Shown here: positions 49,343-61,985 of the stretch, piece after piece
How positions within the stretch are numbered: the stretch's first letter is position 1
How the letters are laid out: each line of letters starts with the position of its first letter
Program-made: the position numbers and the translations under genes
Notes under the pieces: generated by a model
The model's database searches: none
Told to the model about the DNA's origin: nothing
What the model saw: only the letters and a program-made list of their open reading frames with translations
From: Heterotrichella gracilis
Lineage: Eukaryota > Sar > Xanthophyceae > Tribonematales > Xanthonemataceae
DNA length: 64,000 nt
Assembly: GCA_032358255.1 (NCBI GenBank)
Contig: JAULBX010005887.1
Span: 1 to 64,000 of the forward strand
Direction of reading: 5' to 3'

Positions 49343-50380
49343 GTCATAAAGGTGTACTCGGATGGCGTCTATATTTTTGCACTAGATTAGCCTGAGGCCC
49401 TGGATGGGTTTTGCTGCTTGGCGCTGGTGCTGGGTATGTACATTTGTGTCAGATTACAATCCCTTGTATTGCATTTCCGAGTTCTGGGTCAGGAACCAGA
49501 GGCGTGCACACTGTCAGTTTATAGAACATAGGAAAATGGTATTGAGGCAACAGCCCTGGTGAATGCTAGGGGTTGTGACCTTAGGCCAAATGGCCGATTT
49601 TGGGCTCTAGGGCCACTACATCCCTGCTAGATTTTTCCCTGGCTGATTTTCCATGGGGTTAGCTCTTCTTGCGGCCTGCGATATTCAGCATTGCTTTTCT
49701 GACAAGAGTCACTTGTTGCGATTCAGCTGGTCATGTGCCCATGTGGGGTGTTTGTGAGCTCACCCTGGGTATAGCCTGTTGCAGAATGCCAATCAGCTTG
49801 CAAGGCATGTTTTACATGTCCATACTCACTCTGAAGTTCTGCTATTATGCACCATGCAGGAAATCCCCTTGTATTTTGAATGATATTGCCCTATTGTTGA
49901 AACCCTAACTTAGGGCCTAAGCCCCTCGTTTGAACCCCGTTTTTCAAACGAAAGTTGCCACGATTCGTTGGCATCCTACTTCTACAAGCACTGCAGACTG
50001 CAGTGCAGTGGCAATGCTTAGAATGAAAGGAAGTGGATGGCGTGCAACTCATAACAGATAGGGGTGGATCGTTGTCCAAGTAGCGTTTGCTTGCAAGCAC
50101 ACATTACTGAAGGTGCGCACACCGGACCATGTTCAATGACGTTGGCCAGGCGCCTTTGCAGTGTCTTGTAGTGGTTCAAAACTGTAAATGAGTCAGCTCT
50201 GCGTCTTGTTGCATGCGTTGCAGGTTGCTTGCATTCAGAAACACCAGCTTCGGATGCGATGATGGACCTGCACACCTCTTGACACGCTCCCCCTTGTTCT
50301 TTCACAGCTGCACTATCAACACCACCGTTTCCTTGCGTGCCAGTTGACCTGTCTAGTAACTCCCCAAGGAGCCGGCTGCG
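49343..50380. other. Intergenic, nothing recognised
   Basis: Lower GC than the flanking genes. No exon, RNA gene or telomere-like array is supported. It should hold the promoter of the KEN-motif gene at 50381. Confidence 0.5.
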
Positions 50381-53300
50381 ATGGAGGAGCCTTTCTTCAT
50401 GGCCCACCCATCCCTGGGAGAGGGCAAGACGCCCGCCAGGCCATCGGCTCGCAAGAAGCGCATGACGGGGAGGAACCTGGTGGAGATGGCCCTCGGCAAC
50501 GCCCCGCAGCCTGGCTTCAAGCTCTCGGCTCCCAAGCTGAAGACAGACCAGTCTGACAAAGGGGGCAAGGCACCTCTACCTCCTCAACTGGCCCCAGCTG
50601 CCCCCTTGGAAAGAGACCAAGCTCCCATCGTTGCACGAGCCACCAGGGAGACTCCCAGGAAGCGTGCTCCAGTGGAAGATGCCCCAGCCACTGTCCCATT
50701 TGACCTTCCAGCAAAGAGGGCCAAACCTGCACCAACCAAACCCAAGGGAACCCTGGCCTCAGATGGTGCCCCTATTCTGAAGGAGCTGCCATCCAGGACG
50801 CCAACAGCTGGTAGAGCAAGCCCATCCAAGCGGATCACAGCCAATGCGTTGCAGATCAGGCTCCCAGACCCTGTGCCAGAGCCTGAACCCGCTCCAGAGG
50901 AGGAAGCCCCAGCGCCAGTGGGTGGCCAGGGAGACAAGGGGGGCAGGAAGCGCAGCAAGAAATCAGCAGCTCAAACCTCAAACAGCGGTGGCAACGCTGG
51001 TAAGCAGATGACTGGTGACGTTTCCCTTGGTTTCCCTTGCCGTTTTGCAGGTTGTGGCTTGCTCCTTTTGCTACGCCTCTTGCAAGGCATCTTGTACTAT
51101 ACATGCTGGCGCTGTTCTCGCTGAGTGTTTCACTATCCCTCACAATACCAGTACCCACAAACATCACAAACAAATGAGAATAAGAACGAGTACCAACCAA
51201 CAAAACCTGCTATCCAGGGAGTGACAAGGGCAGCCAGCAGGCGGTGGTGGGTGGTGGGGATGAGGAGGGGGCTGTGCTCAGCCCCCGCCAGCAGCCAGAG
51301 GATGCAGCCACCCGCGCAGCAGCCGAGGCGCTGGCCTGCACCACCGCCATCGCCAAGCGCAGGCACAACGACCACGCCTCCAAGGAAAGGTGGGTTTGGG
51401 TGCCACTCTCCTTGCGCCGTTTGAAGTGCAGGTGGAGTTGGTCCCACTTGTTCACCCCCATGGGGTTCGTATGGATGTGGACACTTTGGTGCCGAGTGGT
51501 AGTAGTCTGCTGCCAGTATTGCAGTGCAATCAGTAACGTCTTGCATAAAGAAGTAGCACAGGCGCAAACCCTCTCTTGGTACCCTCAGTATTGTCCCTTG
51601 TCATGCTTCATGTCCCGCTGCAGGTATGGCGACTGGTATGATGGCTCAGACACCGAGCTCGAGGCTGCCATACAGAAATACAACGCGGGGCAAGGAGAAG
51701 GGGGGGAGCTGGAGGCGGAACATGCGGGGAGGGCAGCGGCAAATGGCGACAGGCGCAAGAGCGCGTTACCTGGGATGACGCTGCGTGATTTCGGGGATGA
51801 CATTGGTCTGGGGCGTGTGGGGCCAAAATCGGCGATGAAGGCGGGCAGGCCGGGGCAAGGGGTAAGCTCATTCATGGCAGCTTAACATTCACAGCGCCAT
51901 TGTCGCGGCATCTACAAGATTTTACTAGTTGCAAAGGATAGGCACATACAGATTAATTTGAAATCCTTTGTATGACTTTTATGTATGCCGTGTGGGTTCC
52001 TGCAGGATACCGCCGCTACAATCCGCGCCAGCAAGGCACAGCTGACCCGCATAACTAGTCGCCAATTCTCATTGAACTGTAGCATTATCATAGTAGCATA
52101 GTATTCAACCCTCATTGCATTGCAATGCATTGCATTACACGTATAACCCCCTTTGTAGTGTAACATGCATTAAATCATTGCGTTTTAATTCCATTTTTGC
52201 AGGACACCGCCACCGGAATCCGCGCCAGCATGGCACAGCTGGCATCTCTAGCCGACAGCTTGCTGCCCCAAGGGGGGGAGGGGGGTGGGGAGCCGGAGAA
52301 GGGGGGGCGCCGGGGCCGCCAGGAGCCTGACGCAACCCTGCGGGAGAAGCTGCAGGAGAGCTGGCAGGGCAAGGTGGGGTCGTAGGATAAACCCTGCAAA
52401 GGTGGGGGTGGATGTGGGCATGGGTTTGTGGGTGGGGGTTTTGGATGTGGGGTGGCGTGGGTGTGGGTGTTGAGAGGGGAGCGCCCAGTTTGGTGGTGAA
52501 TCTAGTGTGCTAAAAGGGGGAGCAGAGGCGCACCGCCCTCTTGGAATCCGGGATGGGCCGGTGGGGTAGGGGGCTGCTCTGAACTGTGGCCCACTGCTCA
52601 CCACCTGCCACCATCCCAGGGGCTGCCGCCCACCACCTGCAATCCCCACAGGCTGCCAGCTCACCACCTGGGAGCCACATATTTCTCCACATCACCATTT
52701 TCCCTCCCCATGCCCTCAGTCGTACTACGACCGCCTGGCAGCCCTGGCGGCCCAGCCAGAAGGAGGTGGCGCCCCCTCGGACCCCGAAGCAGCGCCAGTT
52801 GTCAGCACCTCCCAGCTCCTGAGCAGGCGCAAGTCACGCGTGCTGGAGCAGCCGCCGATGACAGGTACATCCTGGAACCCTAAACCCCCGGGTCGTGAAC
52901 CCTTAACCCTAAACCCTAGGCAGGCAGAGCCACGCGTGCTGGGGAAGCCACAGCTCACAGGGTGTGGGGTACATGTGTGGAACCCTGAACCCTAAATGTG
53001 AATCCTGGACCCTAAAACCTAACCAACCACTGCTATCGGGCGAAGGAGGGGAAAGGGCATTTTGCTGCGCTTCGATGCATGTACAAGCTGTGTGCCTGCT
53101 GTATGCTGCTGTTGCTGACCATGAAATCGAATTGGTAGGCTCAAAGTACAAAGCGTTCTGACCATGAAGTGTACTTTCTACATTGAGAAATAAATGACAT
53201 GCCAACTCCACTCTGCCCGCAGCCAGCGCAAAGCCCGCCGCCAAGGACACCTCCCCACCAGCCGATGCGCCGCCAGTGCCCACCATCCCCAACCACTCCC

Positions 53301-56300
53301 CACCCACCTCCGCAGCGCCCGCCGCTGGCGCCAGGGAGGGGGGTGCGGGTGGAGGTGGTGGGGCCCCACGCCCTGCTGAGGGTGTTGGGCGAGGCACCAG
53401 CCGTGCGGTGAAGATGGTGCAGTTTGCGCTTGGGGGGGGCAAGGGGGATAAACAGGCAAAGGTGGGTGGGCAGGGGAGGTCATGCGTGCTTGCGGATGGG
53501 CTCGGCTGGTGGGCACGTGGGGTGTGTGGTGATGGTGACAATTGTGGGTTGGTCTCCTGGGGGTTATGTTAGAATTAGAATTAGAATACTAATGTACCCG
53601 TCGCGGCTCAGAAAAGCCTTAAACTACACGCTGGGACAGGGGCAGCATCCCTGGGCGTGATGTCATGCTTTCTTTGATACATGCGGTAACCCTCTTTCGC
53701 CTTTGTTTCAATCCCTTGCAACTTTTCTCTACTTAGCGGCAAAATTGATGTCTGTCAGGAAACAACCAAAAAAAGGATGAACCTGACAAGTAATTTTATT
53801 TGACAATGTACCTGGCATGCTGGCCCCTGGCAAACTGCCCTCGCAAATTTAAAATCCTGATGCTTACCTTAGATGATGGTTACCATTATTATCCCGAATA
53901 TGATGGTTAAAAATTTTCCCCCGCAGGCCAATGGCAAGGCAGCATCGCAAGGGGCCGTTGACCTCCCCAAGGGGGCAGAGGAGGAAGACGAAGACAAGGA
54001 GAACAGGAGCGCCTCGACTGCCCCCACGGCAGCTAATGCAGGTAAATATGGTGGAGTGTGGAGCTCCTGGTTTGTAGTTGCCCTTGCATCTGTGGTGCGT
54101 GGTGCGTCCCTGTATCCGCTCTGCCCTGGAGCTTGCCGGTGGCTGTTTTAAATATCGTTGGGCTTCCCGTCATGTCTCTGTGTTGTTCATGGTCAGTTTA
54201 GCGCCATAACCAACTGTACAGCAAATAGAGGTAATTGTTTGTTTTATCTTTGCTGTAGGTAGGTTGAGGCAAAGTGGAAACAAATAATAAATTTACTGTG
54301 TTTGGTGTTCTGCAGCTACGTCGGAGCAGCCACCGCCTGCCACGTGTCAGCCTGCGGCGGCTCCTGCTGGGGTGGAGGAGGGGACGCCAAGTGGCGCCTC
54401 CACAGCCGCAGGTGGTGGAGCGCGTGTGGGCGGCCGCCAGACGCGGCGGCGCAGCATGGCGGGTGGTGCGTGTGCTGGAGCGGAGGGTGGTGGTGGTGGT
54501 GGTGTGCGCCTGGCTATTGTACAGGAGGAGGAGGAGGGGCCCACACCCATGGCGGGGGTGGAAGGTGCGTAGCTTGGTGGGGCGATACTTGGTGATTCAA
54601 TACCATTCATTGGCATGTTGGTACATCGTTATAGGGCAACCTTACCGACTTGTTTGACACTTCCGTCTACCGTGTATTCTCCAGCTGTGAAGTATATGCA
54701 TTATCATTGGCATTGGGAGGCATCACAGGCTCGTGTGGTATCCCTGCGCCGGCCTCGAGTGGCGCCATGAAGATACACGTGCTGTTGCGCATCCTGATAC
54801 ACATGCATGAAGATACACCGCTGTCCTGTTGAACGCATTCCCTCCACTGTCCCGCAGCCTCCCGGCCCGCCCCCGCCTCCTCCGCCACCCCTGCCCCCCG
54901 CCGCACCCCCGTCTCCACCCCCTCCTATGCTGACATCGGCGCACTGCAGCGCCAGCTGTCGGCTGCGTATGCTGACAATGCATCGCTGTCGGAGAGGGTG
55001 GACCAGTTGCAGGTGGGTAATCCCTACACCATAACCCCATACAACAAAGGTTAAACCTTATAAACGTTGCATCGTGAGATCGGGCCAAATGAGCATGCTT
55101 TGTAATCACACTGTCTTCATGATGTGATCATGCTGCTACGAAGGCTCCAAGAGCACTGCCAGTGAATAAGACCTGGATTCACCTTATAATCAGGCCATCA
55201 AATCAGACCATGCGCTTCATGTGATCTGGGCAATTATGCAACATGCGTGCCCCCTTGCAGTCCGCTGTGGTTGCAGCGGAGGGCGCCGCTGCTGCCGAGG
55301 CTTCACGGCGCGCTGCCACTGACGCCCAGCTCAAGACGCTGGAGGCCAAACACAAGGGGGATGCGGCGGCGAGGAAAGCACTGGAGAAGCAGGTGTGTTT
55401 GGGGGAGGGGTAGGGGGCTGGGAAGGAACGCGTGGGGCGAGTGTGCACCGCTTACCTCGACTTTTAGGGTTTGCTGGAGGGTTTAGGGTGGGGGAGGAGA
55501 TCAAGGCACTGGAGGCCAAAAGCAAGTGGGTTGCAGCAACAAGAACCACGGGCATGGCTGGGGAGGGGGGAACGCTGACATGGCAGGGTATATCACACCC
55601 ACACCCACACCCCACACCCCCCGCAGGTAAAAGAGGCTCAGGCGGCGGTGGAGGTGGAGCGGCGGCGGGCATCCGATGCGCAGCGACAGGCAAAATCGCA
55701 GGCCGAGGCTGCCGTCGCTGCGGGTGAGCGTGCGGCTGCGGCTGAGCGCCAGCTGGCCGCGGCTGAGGCTGGTGCTGCTGCGGCTGAGGCGCGGCGTGTG
55801 GTGGCTGAGGCGCAGGTCAAGGCGCTGGAGGGGGAGAGGAGGGCGGAGGGGACGGCCAGGAAGGGGCTGGAGAAGCAGGTGGGGGTGGGGGGACGGGCAA
55901 ATTCAAAAAGCAATGTCGGTTCAAAAGTAAAAATGTCATGGATTTCAGTTAAATGGTATACATGTGGAAGTGCGGTAAACGGCACGACTGGTTGGCCCAC
56001 CATCTGCCACACTGGAAACAGTGTCAGTTGAGCCTTGGCTCTAGGACTGGGGTGAGGCATACCCAGACATGCTAACCCGGCTTCGAAGCTGGAACACAAA
56101 ATACTTACTTATGTGGAACAGCTTGGCGCGGAGAGCAGGCCACCAGTGTTTTTCAGTGTGGCCACATGTGTTGTCATCCCAGAAACATTCCACCCGTTTC
56201 CCTGTTTTAGTAACTCACATCTATATGCATGCACACGATTCCGGCTACCAACCACCCACCCCTCACCCTGCAGCTGAAGGAGGCCCAGGCAGCGGTGGAG

Positions 56301-56561
56301 GCGGAGCGCAGGCGCACAGCCGACGCGCAGCGCCTGGCGGAGCGACACGCAGAGGCGGCCGCAGCGGGCCTGGAGCGCGCGTCTGCGGTTGAGAAGGCGC
56401 TGGGCGATGCAGAGGCGCTGGCTGGGTCGCTGGCCAAGAGCAGCGGTGCGCTTGCCAGGCAGCTGAGGGAGGTGCGGGGGGAGGCCAAGGCGCTGGGGGG
56501 GGGGCTGGCGCCGGTGGGGGCCGGCGCGGGGGGAGGGGGCAAGCGGGCAGGTGGCAAGTGA
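50381..56561 (+). CDS. Disordered coiled-coil protein with KEN motif
   Basis: Function not recognised. Twelve exons keep phase: 50381-50999, 51218-51389, 51624-51861, 52203-52373, 52720-52864, 53223-53461, 53927-54041, 54316-54564, 54858-55012, 55261-55392, 55627-55878, 56274-56561; 924 residues. The first ~600 residues are Pro/Lys/Gly/Ser-rich with basic nuclear-localisation-like runs (ARKKRMTGR; RKRSKKS). A KEN box (EDKENRSAS, residues 552-554) matches the APC/C degron. From ~700 the protein is a coiled coil in which exon 11 and exon 12 repeat one another (KEAQAAVEVERRRASDAQR versus KEAQAAVEAERRRTADAQR). A cell-cycle chromatin or spindle protein is plausible, but only by composition and degron. 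Intronic copies of exons 4, 5 and 10 lie at 52006-52059, 52922-52958 and 55497-55535. Confidence 0.78.
52006..52059 (+). repeat. Intronic pseudo-exon, copy of exon 4 start
   Basis: TGCAG acceptor followed by GATACCGCCGCTACAATCCG and CGCCAGCAAGGCACAGCTG matches the real exon at 52203 (GACACCGCCACCGGAATCCG). The copy then reaches an in-frame TAG. Use of this acceptor would truncate the protein. Confidence 0.82.
56039..56113. repeat. Dispersed repeat, copy 2
   Basis: Second copy of the element at 1-75, in the same orientation, inside the last intron of the KEN-motif gene. It contains GGCTTCGAAGCTGG, close to a tRNA B box, and ends ATACTTACTTA. The element may extend upstream, but without a second full copy its 5' limit cannot be set. 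Confidence 0.6.
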
Positions 56562-57895
56562 GCGGTGAAACAGGGTGGGATGTGGGGTTTGCGCCGGAAT
56601 TACAGGAAACCTAATGGCGCATTACTTCTGGAGAGTGCAAAGGGGCCTAGCTAGTGCCATGTTAGGATCTGGGGTCTAGAGTGTTGGATCCAGTGCCATG
56701 GTGGGCATGGTGTGGGGTCCAGTGCGCTTATGTGCAGCCCTTGGCTTGGGAGGTTCAGGGGGGGCGGTGCTTTGCCGTGTGCATCAGGTGGTGCACCAAC
56801 CAGGATGGCCGCAGGACGATGCTTAGACTACGATAGTGTTTGGGTAATCGTCTTTTCAGTCATGCTGCGTTCAATAGCATCATTGCTCAACCATGGGGCT
56901 CGTTGAGACCCTGCCAGCTTCATGCTGAATGAAGTCTAACATTGGCAGTTCGCAATGGGTCAGACTAGTCAGAGAGACTTTGATAAGCAGTCATTCAATG
57001 AAAACAACTTGTGGATTGCACAGCAATCTTTGGAGTGCAAAATTGTTGTTATCCAGTATCACACTGAACTTTCAATTTGATTACTTAACTGAGTCGTGGA
57101 GAGTGCATTATCAGACTTTCTTTCAAGCAAGTGCCGTCACACTGTGCATGTAATTTTCCTACAAGAATTGCCACGGCCTGGGGTCACCATTATACAATTT
57201 CACAAGTTTAAACCCACACTTCATACTGTGACACTATGCAGCGCGCGCTCCAGAGCGCTCCAATGGCCCTTCAAGGACTGAGTATCCAAATTTGACTCAA
57301 GAAAAGCTCTTTTGCTCAGCTGCTGCAGTCGCTGCACTGTGCGTGACTGTAGACTCTGAATCAGAACCAACAAATGACCAAAAAACAATTTGGAAGCAAT
57401 TTGAATTTGCACGCAGACATTGTCTTGGTAAACGTTCTTAGAATAGACTATCGCATCGCATAATTTATTAAGAGGTGGCAAATGACAAGCCCGGCAAACC
57501 ATCTGGATTGAGTGCTGCGAGTCCCCCCCAGTACCTAGTTCAGTTAGGTGCAAAAAAAGCTTGGAGAGAATGAGCCTAGCTATCATTTGTCGAGTGGCCT
57601 AGACTGCAAAACCAAGAGAGTTTCAATGGTTCCTTGCCAACTAAGCTGCAGAAAAAAGAAAAAGGGGATTTTCCTGCATGAACACATGTCAGGCCGGTCC
57701 TGCTTGAACCAGCGGCCTCGAGCCAAAGGCGCTACCACACACAAAGTCATGATGCCAGGCACAGTCAAAACAATCCTGATAAATCGGTGTGAGCAAGCAT
57801 CAAGGGTTGGCCTGACAACCTGCTGCCCGATTTGCTCCAGGGACTCGGTGCAGGCTATGCAGGCATCACCCCTCAGCGCGCCAGGCCAGCCACCG
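56562..57895. other. Convergent intergenic region
   Basis: 3' flanks of the KEN-motif gene (plus) and the EamA transporter (minus). The segment 56900-57600 is AT-richer than the genes. No exon, RNA or mobile element is supported. Confidence 0.5.
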
Positions 57896-59822
57896 TCAAT
57901 GTGGCTTGGGGCTCAGTGGGAGGCTGATCTGTCTCAACAGCGGTGAGCTCTCCAGCGAGTGCCGTGGTTCCGTTGCCTCCTCCAGGGGCGGCACCGTATC
58001 GGGGCTGCTCTGCAGGCTGGCTAATGGCGGGGTGCTGAGCAGGGGTGTGTGGCTGTGCTGCCTGGCTGGCGCCTGCTCAAAGTAGCTGAGGAGAGTGGTG
58101 GAGAAGATGATGATGGTGGCGCCCACCAGCATCATCACACCGGGCACCTGAGACAGGGATGCAAACCAGATCTGAGCTACATGGGAACAACGTTGTTCTG
58201 TGCAGCTGGGAGTGGATTCGTGTGAGGGTCAGGGGATTGAAACATCCGCATCATTTGTTTTTGGGCAGTTTGGCCCAGCGCATGTCCGTCCCTCTACCTA
58301 GGGGCGGCTAATGAATGAATGGGGGCCTAAACCATTGTAAAACCATGAGGCTTGAAACAGGGGGAAGCAGCTGCTAGCAAGCAAACACACGAGCAGGTAC
58401 CTCGTGGAAGAAGGTGTAGCCCAACACCAGTGCCCAGATGATACTTAGGTAGGACATGGATGTAGCTGATGAGGCGGTGGCGCGCCGCAGTCCCATGGTC
58501 ATGGTGATCTGGCTCAGGTAGCCGCACAGCCCGGTGGCCAGCAGCAGCAGCACCTGTGGAGGCAGAGGTTAATCAAATATATAAAAGAAAACATGAGAAA
58601 TGAAAATGTAAGAAGCTTATCACTGGATTCCAGGCAGCCGCAATACCTGTTGGGATGTGTGTGGCACCACAAACTGGCGAGGGAGCACCAGGCACATGAA
58701 GCCAGCCCCCGCAGTTGACACCAATGCCATGAAGAACACGATGACGTTGTCCTGCTCAGTCTTGCGCAGCTCGCGCACAGACATCTTGGCAAAGGCTGAG
58801 AACACAGGCTGGGAGTAGGCACGAGAAGCCAGGTCAGATCACTGTTAAGAGCACTGGGCTAGTCGACGGCCGCAGTGCAAAGTGGGCAATATTACATTCC
58901 TGGATGAGACATTTCTATTGCCAATAGATATTGATACATATTCTACAATATTGGGAACCGTAACCTGGTGCGACTAGGGACCCAACTACCTTGGTAGTAA
59001 GCACACTGAATTTCCACAAAATACTTCTATGGCTGCCGCAGCCTCGAGTCCAGGGCACTGGGCCCTAAACCCTAAACCCTAAAACCCCATATACCTGTAT
59101 CAGGCTGACCACCACCCCCGTGGTGGACAGTCCCAGCCCGCCAAAGATGAATGAAGGCTGAGCCACAAGGATGACGCCTGTGATGCAGGCTGGGATGGCC
59201 ATGGCGGTGGTGCGCGTGGGTGGCTCCTTCAGCAGCAGCGGTGCAGTGATGGCGACCACAAAGGGAGCCAGGAACTGGAACACGGTGGCGTCTGACAGTG
59301 GCAGTAGGTTCACGGAAAAGTACAAGGTTGAAACCGAGCCAAAGCCGCACAGTCCGCGGAACAGCAGCAGCCCTCTCCTGCAAAGCCGGCGCCATGGTGA
59401 GTGTGTTGCAACATGCTGCCAATCCATGCGCCGCACGAAAAGTGTTCCAAGTCAGCACGGTACATAAGGCGTCCTACACCCAGGTAGAGCTTTACCTGTT
59501 GCCCAGAGGATTAAGCCCTGCCCATAGCAAGCTTGGGTAGCTCAGGGCCAGCATGAACAGGCTCCTTGCCAGGACAGTCTCAAAAACCGGGATTCCTTGT
59601 CTGCCTGCAAGAGAAAAGACCACGGATCATCACTCCTCAGTTTCAATATCATTTAAGTAACCAAGCAGGTTTGCTGCTGACAACTGGGTGGTCCAACACG
59701 GTAGTCTTCTTACCAACAAGCTTAGCACAGGTCCCCATGAGCGTGGCCAGGATAGTGCTGGTGGCATACAGCAGCAGCCCTTGGCGCAGCATCTGCTTTT
59801 CAGCTGACTTCCTCCCGTGCAT
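57896..59822 (-). CDS. EamA/DMT-family transporter, SLC35G-like
   Basis: Drug/metabolite-type carrier with two EamA repeats; substrate unknown. Exons keep phase: 59822-59714, 59604-59496, 59377-59095, 58808-58647, 58553-58401, 58147-57896; 355 residues and about ten hydrophobic segments. Signature stretches: LLLYATSTILATLMGTCAKL, LPLSDATVFQFLAPFVVAIT, LLLKEPPTRTTAMAIP and the second-repeat helix SYLSIIWALVLGYTFFHE. The SDATVxxFLxP and LLKEPP elements are typical of SLC35G members. A Ser/Pro-rich tail of ~60 residues follows the last helix. The ATG at 59822 was taken because it precedes helix 1; the frame is open back to an acceptor at 59901, so an upstream coding exon is possible. One intron (59064-59086) has a CCCTAAA tract but no exon copy. 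Confidence 0.88.
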
Positions 59823-60317
59823 GCTTATCCCGTCGTGGTGCTGGTGGTGCTCAGAACCTCGCTTCAAGGCTGGAATAGCTGAACTGGAACTTGGAGTAAC
59901 CTGCAGGAGTAGGCGAAATCGTTTTGCAGTTTTCTCTGGCCAAACTTGTCGTGAAGCCCGTTGAACGCAATGGACGTTCACCCGTTTTTACAGAGCTGTG
60001 CAAGGTACCCGGGCTGAAGGAACAAGGTTGCAACAGTGGCCCATGCTGTGACGCATTGACGCACCTGCTCTTCTCCATCTTCAACAGGGACGAGTGTCTC
60101 GTACTGGTTTGAACTGTTAAACCAGCCCATGAAATTTTTTGCCAACGCTTCGCCTTGTGGGTGTGGTGTCAACGGTTTTCGCAAGAATTCCCTTCTGAGT
60201 CCAAGAGCCGATTCATGCCACAAGGTGACAACCAGGGCTGCGTCAAAGTGTTCAGCTTTCAAACTGATACTGCTGCTGTTTCTATAGGACACCAGTGCGT
60301 TCTAGCAACCATTCACC

Positions 60318-61218
60318 ATGCGTGACAGTTATGAACAACCGTCCGTGCGTGAGCTCTTCGTAAGCCCCGAAGGGTGGAAGGTGTGGGAGAAGCTGGCAAC
60401 ATGGGGGCCTTGGCAACAAGTGGGTGGGGGATGGTCTCGAGGCACACTGCCGTATGGTGTGCTGCCAGTGTATCTAGTAGTTTACAATCAAGACGGCTTC
60501 AGCCTTTTCCTGCGTGCAGCCTTTTGCCTGTGACAACGAGCACTGGGCTTGGGCTGTTGACATTACAAAGCATAACCGGCATGCAGAAATGCCACTGACC
60601 AGTCATGCTCATTGGAGTCATGCCCATTTCAAGAGGAGTCATGCCCGTTTCAGCAAAGTTGCTAATACAGCTGGTCTGGATCACTGATACTCCTAGTCTG
60701 GACCTCTGCTCATACATTCCAGTTCACACAAAACTTTGGGGTCGTTACCCTATCCACCGCGTACACACACAGGCCCAGCCCACCCCCACCCCGAGGTGCC
60801 ATGACCCACATGGCATGTATTGGGCGCCTGCCTTGTGTGCCAGGCTTGGCCAGGCGTGTCTCGCCAGTGCGTTGTGTTCACTGGTTCCTGCACTGTATTC
60901 TTACAGCATGCCTTGTCATCCTGCCTAGGGTCGCCACTTAGGGTTGCCCCACTACAGCCGCAGGCCGAGCTAAAGAAAAGTGGAATTGTTTATGCTTTCT
61001 GCCATTGTATGTCAGCTCTACTCAATTACTTCTGGTCCAAGGTGTGAAAAGTCCTGCACCACCAAGTCCACCCCAAGCCTGCAATAATACACTACAGGGT
61101 GGCCTGTACCCTAACCCTCATTCTGCCTTGTCCCCGCCAGCTCATTGCCTTTCTAAAAATTGCAGAGGCCAGTGACTTGTATACCCAATGGGGGCTATCC
61201 ATAAAAACATGCATGTAA
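60318..61218 (+). CDS. Candidate small multi-exon gene
   Basis: Three exon-like blocks share phase 0: 60318-60419 (MRDSYEQPSVRELF ... WGPWQQ, donor GTGGGT), 60964-61041 (AELKKSGIVYAFCHCM, acceptor CCGCAG, donor GTGTGA) and 61141-61218 (LIAFLKIAEASDLYTQWGLS, ending TAA). Together they give about 85 residues with a hydrophobic middle. Further exons may exist between the first two. No family recognised. It is divergent from the EamA gene, with about 500 bases between starts. Confidence 0.33.
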
Positions 61219-61469
61219 AGCTGGCCGACTCAATACTGTATACCTTTGCTGCTGCTGCTAAATAAACCGACAGGCCACCTGCAACCACTTCTATTCAGTG
61301 GGTAGAAAAAAGACTTCAAAGCTACGAGCTCGTATGCTTGTGGGTAGAAAGATGACTCCACCTTCCATGGAACACTGCCACACAAAAGTGATGCCCTTAC
61401 TATGGTATCATCCTCGGCACCCTGCTGCTGCTGCAGTATGCAAACCCTAGGGCTTGATGCCAGAGTGGC

Positions 61470-61985
61470 CTATGGAGACAGTGTGGGTGTACTACTGCAG
61501 GAAAAGTAGTATACTAGAACAAGTAAAGCAGGTCCAGATAAAGTAGCGGGTTGCAAGTTTAGGCTTGTGACCAGCAGGAGTGACAAGCGCCACGAGGAGG
61601 TAGGCAGTGAAAACTCACGATAGCGACAGACTGAAACAACTTGTTTCACCCACGTAGCAGCTGAAGCAAACGCCCGGACCAAGCCTACACGCACACGACT
61701 GGGCTCTATGCCTAAGTCCTTCAGCTGCTCCTCGGTGAGCTCCCGCAGGAGGTAGTCGTCGGCACTCTGTGTATAGCCACCTGCCAACAGCTTCTGCGTC
61801 ACCTCTTCCTGCTCCTCTGGTTTGACGTAGGTGAAGTACTTGGCGAAGTCTATAGGCGCTGCTCCACCAGGATGGTCTGCAGCGCTGCCCCTGGGAAAAG
61901 CACGCTGTGTGAGGCGCCCGCCCTGCTTGCCTCGTCCCATGCAACAAGCGTGTGCCGGAGTACTCGCGGCGCAGTGCTGAGCCAT
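61470..61985 (-). CDS. SAM-like domain protein, paralogue A
   Basis: From the ATG at 61985 a basic, Cys/Ala-rich N-terminus (MAQHCAASTPAHACCMGRGK) suggests organelle targeting. It is followed by a helical segment, FAKYFTYVKPEEQEEVTQKL and LLRELTEEQLKDLGIEPSRV, then RVGLVRAF, that fits a SAM-type bundle. Paralogue B at 63461-63794 aligns with it along this whole stretch. A donor may lie at 61649 (ACGTGG|GTGAAA); otherwise the frame stays open to 61470. The 3' structure is not resolved. The start could be further upstream, since the frame is open without an ATG to 62012. Confidence 0.45.
   Translation of the reverse strand: MAQHCAASTPAHACCMGRGKQGGRLTQRAFPRGSAADHPGGAAPIDFAKYFTYVKPEEQEEVTQKLLAGGYTQSADDYLLRELTEEQLKDLGIEPSRVRVGLVRAFASAATWVKQVVSVCRYREFSLPTSSWRLSLLLVTSLNLQPATLSGPALLVLVYYFSCSSTPTLSP

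Noticed and set aside
59851-60084. Upstream coding exon for the EamA transporter (ATG near 60079)
   Set aside because: Its possible donor does not match the phase of the exon starting at 59900.
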